Positions 1-6,961 of a DNA stretch of 12,518 bases are shown here, piece by piece. How positions within the stretch are numbered: position 1 is the first letter of the stretch; each line of letters begins with the position of its first letter. The translations under genes and the position numbers were made by a program. Origin of the DNA: Bacteroidaceae bacterium (GTDB taxonomy: Bacteria > Bacteroidota > Bacteroidia > Bacteroidales > Bacteroidaceae); the NCBI GenBank assembly GCA_017618515.1, contig JAFZUB010000073.1, positions 1-12,518 of the forward strand, written 5' to 3'. Below the pieces are notes generated by a model that saw only the letters and a program-made list of their open reading frames with translations, did no database searches and was not told the DNA's origin.

Positions 1-492
1 CGCTACTACACCCATTTCACCTCGCCCATACGACGCTACCCCGACCAGATGGTTCACCGCCTGCTCACACGCTATCTGGAGCAGGACGGCCGCAGCGTCA
101 ACCAGCTACGCTGCGAGGAGCAATGTGAGCACTCCAGCGAGATGGAACAGCTGGCCGCCAACGCCGAGCGCGCCTCCATCAAGTATAAGCAAGTGGAATA
201 TATGGCCGACCGCCTAGGACAGGAGTTCACCGGCAAGGTAAGCGGCATCACCGACTTCGGCATTTATGTGCTACTTGACGAGAGCCACTGCGAGGGACTC
301 GTTATGATGCACACCCTGCTCGATGACTACTACAACTACGACCCCGACCGCCTGTGCGCCACCGGGCGCAGCTCCCACCGCCGCATCAATATCGGCGACC
401 CGTGCCGCATACGCGTCGAAGCCGCCAACCTCGAAAAGCGGCAGCTTGACTTCCGTCTGCTCGAAATCAACGGAAGAGAACTTGTGAACTAG
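1..492 (+). CDS. rnr: Ribonuclease R (RNB-family exoribonuclease), C-terminal part
   Basis: The gene is cut by the window edge and frame 1 is open from base 1, giving the last 163 residues. The first residues, HFTSPIRRYPD followed by MVHR, are the signature near the end of the RNB catalytic domain of RNase II/R enzymes, which degrade RNA processively from the 3' end. A helical stretch follows, then an S1 RNA-binding domain at about residues 76-160 (G-EFTGKVSGITDFGIYV, then a C-terminal strand ending DFRLLE). RNase R acts in the cytoplasm on structured RNA and in rRNA and mRNA quality control. The protein stops soon after the S1 domain and lacks the long Lys-rich tail of E. coli RNase R. The gene converges with the repeat-protein gene at 499, with only 6 bp between the stop codons. 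The family assignment is firm; R rather than II rests on the single C-terminal S1 domain and on what is usual in Bacteroidales. Confidence 0.93.
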   Translation, partial: RYYTHFTSPIRRYPDQMVHRLLTRYLEQDGRSVNQLRCEEQCEHSSEMEQLAANAERASIKYKQVEYMADRLGQEFTGKVSGITDFGIYVLLDESHCEGLVMMHTLLDDYYNYDPDRLCATGRSSHRRINIGDPCRIRVEAANLEKRQLDFRLLEINGRELVN

Positions 493-521
493 AAAAAGTT
501 ACTTAATAACAATCTTTTTCT
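491..521. terminator. A/T-rich inverted repeat at the convergent gene ends
   Basis: An 8-bp perfect inverted repeat (AGAAAAAG at 491-498, CTTTTTCT at 514-521) spans the convergent stop codons, with an alternative inner GTTA/TAAC pairing. It could act as a weak terminator in both directions, but it has no GC core and half of it encodes the Lys-rich tail of the - strand gene, so it may be coincidental. No better terminator is visible between the two genes. Confidence 0.25.
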
Positions 522-2193
522 TGTTTCGGATGTAAATACCCTTTCCGGGATTGGTTACCTTGCGCCCATTTACGTCGTAGTAGATGCCCTTCTCTTCACC
601 CTTGACTCTAGACTCTAGACCTTGAATCGCGGTAATGACGGCATGAACCTCTACATCATGGTTGGGCATAGTAGTGGGCTCGTCCTCCCAGGCGTAGAAG
701 TAGTCGTCATCCTCAGGATTGGCCAGCGGGGTAACGGCCTTGCCTTCTTCCACCTCGACAGTCTTATATACTGTGTCATCGATGTAGTAAGTCAGCTTGT
801 AGATATGGGGGCATCCCGCGGTGGGAGTCCAGCTGCCGTTATAGTTATGCATGATTTTCCATCCGCGCTTTTCTGCCTTTTTTACTTGCTGGGCAGAGCA
901 TTTGTTTACCTCCGCGCTATTGGAGTGGTCCACAAGATACACATATCTTGTATCTGTCACAGTAGGCAGGCTGTCGATGATTTGCGTCACAGCTTTCGTA
1001 GTGAATTTGTTGCCATAACAATCTATTCTTTTCAGGCTGCTGCTTGCAGGCAAGATGAGTGAGGTTAGTTTGTTGTTGACGCAGTCCACCTCCCTCAGCT
1101 TCCTGTTCTCCGAAAGATCGAGTTCTGTCAGCGACAGACCGTGGCAAACAAGTTCTTCCAGATTGGGGAAATATTTTATTCCCTTCAGCGAGGCAACTGC
1201 ATATTCATCTACAGTCATAGATTTTATCGCACTCACTTCGTCATGCATAAACTCTCTGTTGATGTTGCCTTCTATCTGACCGTATGGATTGTTCATAATC
1301 AGATAACCGTCTCTACCTATACTCATGTTTCTTATTATGCTTCGGAAGGTATCGTCAGGAAACATGTATGTGTTGATATTGTACGCAAAACATATCTGGA
1401 CTAATTTGTCCACTTTAGTGCTGTCGCTACTTTTATAGAGGAATGTCTGCTGCTTGCTGCTGTACACTACTGATTTGTATGCATCGCCTACCTTATTGGG
1501 CAGGATGTTCGTTCCTGACGTCCGTTCTATCTTACGGAGATTCTTTACCGGGCAGTTTTTGTCAGTTTCTATTTTTATAGCCGAATCATCTTGCAGGCGC
1601 AGAAGCCCTATGTCCCAAAGGGCATAGCCATCGCTGTTGTCGCTATTTCTGCTGTCCACCCATAGCGACGCGTTTCTCAGCAAGAGACTCTCGGTGCCTT
1701 TCTGTCCCACGATTCCGCAGCTGTTGCTGCCACCGCTCACATAGAGAGCGGCATCTGCAAGAGTCAGCCATTTTCCATCGGCAATATAGATACCATCCTC
1801 ATTCTTTCCGATAATCATGCAGTCCTTGATGTCCTTGGTATTTGTCGTCTTGATTACGGTGTGTTTCTCCACTCTCACGGGTGCGGCGTCTTCGGCCATC
1901 AAGAGGTTCGGACCGTCTAATACAATGGTGAGATTATCGCAGCCTGTGTTGTAGATGGCGCGGTTGTTCTTACCTGTGCGTATAATGCTCACATTCTTCA
2001 GCGTGAGAGTATTGGTTGAGGGATTATACTTGGCGTAATACTCCTGCCCGGATTTGTAGCAATTAATCCTGTCACCGGTAATATTGGTACAGTTGGACGA
2101 GGTCACGCTTACTCCGCCTACCTTGATGCCGTAGTCTTCGGCGCAGACATTTACGAAAACAAAAACGAAAACGAAAAATAATATCTTTTTCAT
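499..2193 (-). CDS. Secreted LRR protein with one InlB B-repeat and sorting-like tail
   Basis: This 564-residue protein is probably exported and surface-associated; its ligand is unknown. Residues 1-18 form a signal peptide with a very hydrophobic FVFVFVFV core and a likely cut after VCA. Residues 19 to about 265 hold a beta-strand-rich domain with the repeated pattern TLTLKN--I and Cys at 35 and 85, perhaps a beta-helix-like fold. Residues 333-410 carry leucine-rich repeats of the LTELDLSEN / LREVDC type. After a GCPH linker comes one InlB-type B-repeat (464-523), ending in the TTMPNHDVEVHA motif. The last 40 residues (YYDVNGRKVTNP, then YIRNKKK) resemble the C-terminal sorting tails of Bacteroidales secreted proteins. 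The start ATG lies 3 bp after the stop of the larger paralogue upstream and has no Shine-Dalgarno sequence, so translational coupling is likely. The domains are clear; the function (adhesion or host interaction) is inferred. Confidence 0.88.
   Translation of the reverse strand: MKKILFFVFVFVFVNVCAEDYGIKVGGVSVTSSNCTNITGDRINCYKSGQEYYAKYNPSTNTLTLKNVSIIRTGKNNRAIYNTGCDNLTIVLDGPNLLMAEDAAPVRVEKHTVIKTTNTKDIKDCMIIGKNEDGIYIADGKWLTLADAALYVSGGSNSCGIVGQKGTESLLLRNASLWVDSRNSDNSDGYALWDIGLLRLQDDSAIKIETDKNCPVKNLRKIERTSGTNILPNKVGDAYKSVVYSSKQQTFLYKSSDSTKVDKLVQICFAYNINTYMFPDDTFRSIIRNMSIGRDGYLIMNNPYGQIEGNINREFMHDEVSAIKSMTVDEYAVASLKGIKYFPNLEELVCHGLSLTELDLSENRKLREVDCVNNKLTSLILPASSSLKRIDCYGNKFTTKAVTQIIDSLPTVTDTRYVYLVDHSNSAEVNKCSAQQVKKAEKRGWKIMHNYNGSWTPTAGCPHIYKLTYYIDDTVYKTVEVEEGKAVTPLANPEDDDYFYAWEDEPTTMPNHDVEVHAVITAIQGLESRVKGEEKGIYYDVNGRKVTNPGKGIYIRNKKKIVIK
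596..623 (-). repeat. Four 7-bp repeat units before the C-terminal tail codons
   Basis: Read on the - strand, four heptamers lie in a row: AAGGTCT, AGAGTCT, AGAGTCA and AGGGTGA. They encode the linker between the B-repeat and the sorting-like tail. Equivalent 28-bp blocks occur at the same place in the other two family members. Because the unit is 7 bp, gain or loss of one unit would shift the frame and remove the tail. Confidence 0.7.
2153..2176 (-). repeat. Hexanucleotide-like repeat in the signal-peptide codons
   Basis: On the - strand the signal-peptide core is written as imperfect copies of TTTTCG (three clear copies and one TTTTTG variant), giving alternating Phe-Val residues. The unit is a multiple of three, so slippage would change the length of the hydrophobic core without breaking the frame. 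It could simply be biased codon use for a Phe/Val-rich signal peptide. Confidence 0.45.
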
Positions 2194-2196
2194 TGC

Positions 2197-5175
2197 TTAA
2201 TAAACAATCTTTTTCTTGTTCCTAATGTATATATTGCCCTTCACGGGATTGGTTACCTTGTGACCTTGCAAGTCGTAGTAAACGTCATTCTCTTGACTCT
2301 CGACTCTTGACCCCAGACTCTGAATACCGGTGACAACGGCGTGGACATCCACATCATGGTTGGGCATAGTGGTGGGCTCGTCCTCCCAGGCGTAGAAGTA
2401 GTCGTCATCCTCGGGGTCTTCCTCGTGGGTGATGGGGTCGCCGTACTTCATGCTTGTGATTTTATAGATAACGCCGCCGACGTAATATGTGAGATTGTAG
2501 CTGATTGCTTCGTACCATGCGTGGTACTCCAGGTCATGGTCGGGCATAGTCGTCGCCACGTCTTTCCATCCACCGAAGGTGTAGCCCACTTTGTCCGGCA
2601 CCGCGGGCAGCAGTATCTCTGCGCCATAGCCAAGTATGCTGGTGCTAAAAATCTCGTTGTCAATATAGAAGGTCACGGTGTGCGGGTTGGCGGCAAAGGT
2701 TGCCGTGATGGTCACATTGCGGGCGGGCATGGTGGCAGGAATCTCGCTCCATCCGCTGAAGGTGCTGCCTTCCTTTATGGGTGCATCGGGTGCTATGATT
2801 GGATCTCCGTAGTTGAGTGTCTCGCTGGTATATTCCTCGCCGTCAACGATGTAGGTGATGGTATATTTATTGATAGTGTACGAGCCGTGTGTCTCTATAT
2901 CCTCGGCAGGCATCGTGTCGGGCAGCTCGGTCCAGCCGCTGAAGGTATAGCCTTCCTTGGTGGGCGCCTCGAGCGGAGTGATGGGTGACATGTAGTCGAA
3001 AGTTGCACAAGCGTACTCCTCACCGTCAATATAGTATGTGATGGTGAAAGTGTCGAATACATACCAATCCCTTATCTCCACATCGTGGGCGGGCATAGTC
3101 TCGGGAACATCTCTCCATCCCGTAAAGTAGTAGCCTTTCCTGTGGGGAGGAAGGTCTGGCGGAGTAACAGGGTCACCATATTTTACATTTTGTACCCAAT
3201 AAATCCCATCATTTACATAATAGACGATATGATATGTATTTATATCGTACTTTGCCGATACCTCTACGTCGTGGGCAGGCATGGTGGTGGGAAGGCCCTC
3301 CCATTCGCTGAAGGTGTAGCCCTCCTTTTCGGGTGCGTTTATTGGCCTGATGGTAGTGCCGTACGCTACTTCGTAGGTCTTGTAAGTCTCACCTTCTACT
3401 ACGTATGTCAGCGTATATTTGTTGGCTGTGAAGGTGCCTGTCACCACTACGTCATTGCTGGGCATTGTGGTCGGCACGTTCTTCCATCCGCTGAAGGTGT
3501 AGCCCTCCTTGGTGGGGGCTTCTATCGGAGTGATGCTGGCTCCCTCCTGCATACTGAGGACTTTATACTCCTCACCGTCAACCTTATAGGTAAGATTAAA
3601 GTAATGCGGGCAGCCATTGGTCTGTTTCCATCCTGTACCATCGTTGTGCTGCAATATCCATCCGCGGGATTCTGCAGTTATGCAATTCGCCGAAGTACAC
3701 TTGTTTCCCTCATTGGCGTTGCTGTGATCTACAAATTCTACACCACCCTTTGAGCCGCTCCGTTGAGGCAGAGAATTGACAAACTGTGTCGTGGCATCGC
3801 CATATATCTTGTTGCCGTAGCAATAGAGCGTTTTTAAATTGGTAGCATCTGTCGGCATCTTGAGCGATGTCAACTGGTTGTTCCAACATTCTACGGTAGT
3901 GAGTTGGCTTGCACTCGACGGGAGAGTCAACGACGTCAGCATATTGTCGCTGCAATAAACATTCTGCAAAGTACTACTAAAACTTGCAAGATTGAGTGAG
4001 GTGAGCTTGTTGTTGTAGCACGCTATAGAGGCGAGTGGTGCCGAAGTTGGCAATTTGAGTGTCGTCAATTGGTTGTTGGAGCAATCCAAATTCTTTAGTT
4101 CCTTATTCTTCGAGAGGTCGAGGGATGTGAGACTGTTGTCCTGGCAGTAGAGAACACCTACATGCGGCAGGTACTCTATTCCCTTCAGCGACGTGATGCC
4201 CTTGCTTGGAATAGTTATGTTAGACATTGCCGTAGTGTTGTCGTATATTTTGAGAACACCTATATGGTCGCCATCCACACCAAGCGGGTTCTTTTGTATG
4301 ATATAGGTGTCGTTGATTTTAACACGAATTTCACTACGGAATGTCGCGTCGGGAAAATGCGCTTCGTCAATAGGCACTGCCTCGCTTATCCTGATAAAAT
4401 TCTTAAATTCCTCTCCGCTTGACTTCAACACGAATGTTCCCTTAGTGGAGTTGTAAACTATCTCTCCATCTACTGAAGGCAATACATACGTGCCCGATGA
4501 CAATGAGAAGGCCTTGAGATTCTTTACCGGTGATTGATACGCTGTACGTCCTATCAAGCGTATGGCCGAGGCTTGCACCTGCAGCGACCCGATATCTCTC
4601 AGGGCATAATATTCATTGCCTGTGTCTATGCCAATATACAACGAAGAATTCTTTACCACAATCTTCTCAGTAGCATTTTTGCCCTCTATGGCGCTGCTGT
4701 TGCTGCCGCCGTTAATAATCACGGCTGCACTATCGAAAGTCAGCGTAATGCCATTGGTGAGGTAGATGGCATTCTCCTGGTCTCCGCCAATATAAAAGTC
4801 CTCAAGCACACCTACGTTTTTGCACTTGATGGTAGTCTTCTTCTCGCAGCGCACGGCAGACGAATTGGCAGCTTTTAGATATGCCGCTCCGTCCAACACG
4901 ATGGTCAGCCCGTCGCAACCGGTGTTGTAAATGGCGCGGTTGTCAGAGCCCGTGCGGTCTATCTTGATGTTCTTAAGCGTCAGCGTCTTGGTCGACGGGT
5001 TGTACGAAGCCTTATAGCTCACGCCGTCCTTGTAGCGCTTGATATTATCGCCCGTAATGTTGGTACAGTTCGACGAGGTCACGCTCACGCCGCCCACCTT
5101 GAAGCCGTAGTCCTCAGCCCAAACATTAACGAAACCGAAAACGAGTACGAAAACTGAAATCAATGCCTTTTTCAT
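2197..5175 (-). CDS. Secreted LRR protein with seven InlB B-repeats and sorting-like tail
   Basis: This 992-residue protein is the larger paralogue of the gene just downstream. Residues 1-20 are a signal peptide (cut after VWA). Residues 21 to about 255 form the same beta-strand-repeat domain (SSNCTNITGD, then YNTGC), with possible disulfides. Residues 330-470 carry about five leucine-rich repeats of the form LTSLDLSKN / LKNLDCSNN. Residues 525-951 hold seven B-repeats of about 61 residues (Listeria-Bacteroides type), each with a KEGYTFSGW-like core and an ending such as TTMPAHDVEV. The final 41 residues are the shared tail (YYDLQGHKVTNP, then YIRNKKKIVY). B-repeats usually serve as stalks or spacers on surface proteins, so this is probably an elongated adhesin-like protein; the binding partner is unknown. 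A Bacteroidetes-type promoter sits just upstream and probably drives this gene and its downstream paralogue as a two-gene operon. There is no Shine-Dalgarno site before the ATG. Confidence 0.9.
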   Translation of the reverse strand: MKKALISVFVLVFGFVNVWAEDYGFKVGGVSVTSSNCTNITGDNIKRYKDGVSYKASYNPSTKTLTLKNIKIDRTGSDNRAIYNTGCDGLTIVLDGAAYLKAANSSAVRCEKKTTIKCKNVGVLEDFYIGGDQENAIYLTNGITLTFDSAAVIINGGSNSSAIEGKNATEKIVVKNSSLYIGIDTGNEYYALRDIGSLQVQASAIRLIGRTAYQSPVKNLKAFSLSSGTYVLPSVDGEIVYNSTKGTFVLKSSGEEFKNFIRISEAVPIDEAHFPDATFRSEIRVKINDTYIIQKNPLGVDGDHIGVLKIYDNTTAMSNITIPSKGITSLKGIEYLPHVGVLYCQDNSLTSLDLSKNKELKNLDCSNNQLTTLKLPTSAPLASIACYNNKLTSLNLASFSSTLQNVYCSDNMLTSLTLPSSASQLTTVECWNNQLTSLKMPTDATNLKTLYCYGNKIYGDATTQFVNSLPQRSGSKGGVEFVDHSNANEGNKCTSANCITAESRGWILQHNDGTGWKQTNGCPHYFNLTYKVDGEEYKVLSMQEGASITPIEAPTKEGYTFSGWKNVPTTMPSNDVVVTGTFTANKYTLTYVVEGETYKTYEVAYGTTIRPINAPEKEGYTFSEWEGLPTTMPAHDVEVSAKYDINTYHIVYYVNDGIYWVQNVKYGDPVTPPDLPPHRKGYYFTGWRDVPETMPAHDVEIRDWYVFDTFTITYYIDGEEYACATFDYMSPITPLEAPTKEGYTFSGWTELPDTMPAEDIETHGSYTINKYTITYIVDGEEYTSETLNYGDPIIAPDAPIKEGSTFSGWSEIPATMPARNVTITATFAANPHTVTFYIDNEIFSTSILGYGAEILLPAVPDKVGYTFGGWKDVATTMPDHDLEYHAWYEAISYNLTYYVGGVIYKITSMKYGDPITHEEDPEDDDYFYAWEDEPTTMPNHDVDVHAVVTGIQSLGSRVESQENDVYYDLQGHKVTNPVKGNIYIRNKKKIVY
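2294..2321 (-). repeat. Four 7-bp repeat units before the C-terminal tail codons
   Basis: On the - strand: AGAGTCT, GGGGTCA, AGAGTCG and AGAGTCA. This is the same 28-bp linker, at the same place and with the same unit count, as in the downstream paralogue (596-623) and the protease gene (5517-5544). Confidence 0.7.
2323..3603 (-). repeat. Seven tandem InlB-type B-repeats (about 183 bp each)
   Basis: Residues 525-951 of the 992-residue protein fall into seven units of 60-62 residues that diverge in sequence but keep YTFSGW-like and MPAHDV-like motifs. The last unit is atypical (PEDDDYFYAWEDEPTTMP replaces the usual core) and is nearly identical in DNA to the single B-repeat of the downstream paralogue: 60 of 61 bases match between 2352-2412 and 654-714. 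Confidence 0.88.
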
Positions 5176-5204
5176 AGCTGTAGTATTTAGTTATTTTGTC
5201 GCTG

Positions 5205-5240
5205 CGAAGATAGCAATCTTTTCTGACATATCAACAAAAA
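5205..5240 (-). promoter_or_regulatory. Bacteroidetes-type promoter for the two repeat-protein genes
   Basis: On the - strand there is a -7-like element TATCTTCG (5205-5212; consensus TAnnTTTG) with TTTTTGTTG (5232-5240) upstream. The gap between the last TTG and the -7 box is 19 bp, the usual Bacteroidetes spacing. Transcription would start near 5198, giving a leader of about 20-25 nt before the ATG at 5175. One base departs from the -7 consensus (TTCG instead of TTTG). Confidence 0.55.
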
Positions 5241-5269
5241 GACGGCGCTTTTTTCTAAAAACCGCCGTC
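5236..5269 (-). terminator. Rho-independent terminator after the protease gene
   Basis: A 7-bp GC-rich stem (GACGGCG at 5241-5247, CGCCGTC at 5263-5269) encloses a T5/A5 inner pairing. Read on the - strand it is followed by five T residues at 5236-5240. It would end transcripts from the protease gene at 5420-8809. Its T-run overlaps the upstream part of the promoter for the next gene, so the two signals are tightly packed. Confidence 0.65.
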
Positions 5270-5293
5270 GCATAACCTAAAACAGAGCTCGTA

Positions 5294-5377
5294 AAATTTA
5301 TCTCTGTTCGCGTCATATTTTTCCCCGTTCGTATCAGATTTATCCCTGTTCGCGCCAGATTTATCTCTGTTCGCGTT
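5294..5377. repeat. Four tandem 21-bp repeats in the intergenic region
   Basis: Four adjacent 21-bp units lie at 5294-5314, 5315-5335, 5336-5356 and 5357-5377. On the + strand their core is ATTTATCTCTGTTCGCG, with a few changes per unit; unit 2 is the most diverged. The period equals two helix turns. The block lies between the stop of the protease gene and its terminator, so it would be in that gene's 3' untranslated RNA, about 50 bp or more upstream of the next promoter. Read on the - strand it is open in one frame as a 7-residue repeat (RTEINLA-like). Its function is unknown. Confidence 0.8.
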
Positions 5378-5389
5378 CGGAGCAAAACA

Positions 5390-5416
5390 TCAAACGGAAA
5401 TTAATATCCTTTTCGT
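5390..5416 (-). pseudogene. Relic start of a lost paralogue (ATG changed to ACG)
   Basis: Directly after the stop of the protease/B-repeat reading frame, the sequence TAAGCA is followed by ACGAAAAGGATATTAATTTC and then GTTTGA. The junction between the two intact paralogues reads TAAGCA followed by ATGAAAAAGATATTATTTTT and then CGTTT. Over 25 bp from the start codon 21 positions match, the 3-bp spacer is identical, and so is the preceding TTTATTAA. The relic would read (T)KRILISV and then stop. It looks like the remains of a third tandem gene start, or of a copied gene junction, with the start codon lost. Confidence 0.6.
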
Positions 5417-5516
5417 TGCTTAATAAACAATCTTTTTCTTGTTTCGAATGTAAATCTGACCCTTCACAGGATTGGTTACCTTGTGACCTTGCAAATCGTA
5501 GTAAACGTCATTCTCT

Positions 5517-5544
5517 TGACCCTTGCCTCTTGACTCCAGGCCTT
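5517..5544 (-). repeat. Four 7-bp repeat units before the C-terminal tail codons
   Basis: On the - strand: AAGGCCT, GGAGTCA, AGAGGCA and AGGGTCA. This is the counterpart of the blocks at 596-623 and 2294-2321, more diverged but with the same number of units, linking the last B-repeat to the sorting-like tail. Confidence 0.6.
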
Positions 5545-5722
5545 GAATAGCAGTAACGACTGCATTGACTTCCACATCGTGGTCGGGCATGGTGGCAGGC
5601 AGCTTGTCCCAGCGGTAGGTGTAGTCGTCGTCTTCGTAGTCATCAATGAGCAGCTCGGTGCCATAATCCACGAGCTCAGTCTTATAGGGTACGCCGTTAA
5701 CTAGGAGGGTGAGGGTGTATTG

Positions 5723-6502
5723 GTTTGGCGTGAACTGCGCTATATAGGTAAGGTCGTAGTCGGGCACGGTGGTCGTGGCATCGAGCATGTTGCCGTCCTG
5801 ATCCATCCATCCGCTAAAGGTGTGGCCTTTCTTGGTCGGCTCGCGCGGCGGTGTGATGGAGGTGCCGTACTTCTGTTGCATGTTGCCCCACTTCACGTCG
5901 TCAGGCAGATAGAAAGTGATGAAATAGCTGTTGATGGTAAACTCTGCGCGTATCTCGACATCGTAGGCGGGCATGGTGGCAGGCGCTCCTCGCCAGCGCA
6001 CGAAAGTGTGCCCCTCTTTCACAGGGTCGGCTATAAGCACCACGTCTGCTCCATAAGCTACAGAGTCAGTGTGGTAAGCCTCACCATCCACGGTGTAGCG
6101 CACAGCGTAGCGGTTGACTTCAAACTGGGCTGTGTAGGTGAGATCGTAGGCAGGCACGGTGGTGGTGGTGTCGAGTAAATTGCCGTTCTGATCCATCCAG
6201 CCCTTGAAGGTGTGGCCGTTCTTGCTCGGCTCACGCGGGAAAGCAATAGAGGTACCGTACTTCTGCTGCAGGTTGCTCCACTTCACGTTGTCAGGCAAGT
6301 AGAAGGTAATATAGTAACTATTGATGGTCACCTCTGCGCGCACCTCAACGTCGTGGGCGGGCATAGTAATAGGCACACCTCTCCACCGGACAAAGGTGTA
6401 GCCCTCTACCTCAGCAGGTGCGAGGGTACCCAACTCGGTACCGTAGGCCACATCATCGACACGATAAGGCTGCTCGTTGACGAGAAGGGTGAGGTGATAC
6501 AC
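5723..6502 (-). repeat. Tandem duplication of a 390-bp two-B-repeat unit
   Basis: Segments 6113-6502 and 5723-6112 each encode 130 residues: one standard B-repeat followed by one long variant. The long variants are close copies (SYYITFYLPDNVKW and SYFITFYLPDDVKW; MDQNGNLLD and MDQDGNMLD), and the standard ones share VRWRG-P-TMPA-DVE. The copies are exactly one unit (390 bp) apart. This indicates an internal duplication older than the stop codon but younger than the other repeats. Confidence 0.8.
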
Positions 6503-6961
6503 ATTGGGAGTAAGTTCTGCGGATATCTCCATATCGTGGGCAGGCACGGTGGCGGGCACATCGTTCCAACCGCTGAAGGTGTACCCCTCCACCTCTGGCG
6601 CTGTGGGTGCTGTAATGGCGGTGCCGTAGTCTTGTATGGTCTCGCTGACCAGTTCGCCATTGGCCACAAAGCGCACTCTGTACTTGTTGATACGGTATGT
6701 GCCCATAACAGTGACATCGGTTGCAGGCATCACCTCGGGCACACTGCCCCAGCCAGTGAAGGTGTAGCCTTCCCTAACGGGAGTGTCGGGCAGGGCGATA
6801 GGGGTGCCCATCACTACTGTCTGCTCGCTATGCACCGTACCGTCAATCACAAATTTCAACTGGCTAGTGGGGGGCTCTAGCGTAACTGTGCCGTCAACTA
6901 TCCAAAAGGGCGTAGAGCCATCAATGTCGATATCGGTGACCACGCCATCCTCAATGATGTA

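Larger units (their letters stand above)
5420..6961 (-). pseudogene. 3' part of the interrupted protease gene: seven B-repeats and sorting-like tail
   Basis: This segment is in the same reading frame as the C10 protease gene upstream and is separated from it only by TAA at 6962-6964. The first in-frame start-like codon is a GTG at 6941-6943, with no convincing ribosome site and no signal peptide, so it is unlikely to be a separate gene. Counting from that GTG, the first 27 residues look like the end of the upstream Ig-like domain. Residues 28-467 hold seven B-repeats (60-69 residues). Residues 468-507 are the same linker and tail found on the two repeat proteins at 499-5175 (YYDLQGHKVTNP, then YIRNKKKIVY). 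Repeats four and six are a longer variant (FYLPDNVKW, then GNLLD). If the stop is read through, or is a sequencing error, the full protein would be about 1,129 codons from the preferred start. No other frame damage is visible, so any inactivation is recent. Confidence 0.8.

Noticed and set aside
2341..3753. Long + strand frames opposite the B-repeats (also 5720-6880)
   Set aside because: They are antisense shadows kept open by the repetitive composition of the B-repeat genes, with no start signals or family resemblance.
5294..5377. A degenerate CRISPR array
   Set aside because: The repeats are directly adjacent, with no unique spacers, and no cas genes are present.
5191..5385. A 64-codon - strand frame across the 21-bp repeats
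   Set aside because: It overlaps the likely terminator and promoter, has no ribosome site or known motif, and its repeated peptide follows directly from a 21-bp DNA repeat having a period divisible by three.
5420..6943. A separate 507-residue B-repeat gene starting at GTG 6943
   Set aside because: It continues in frame from the protease gene across one TAA, starts inside an Ig-like domain and lacks a signal peptide. It is better read as the 3' part of a broken gene.
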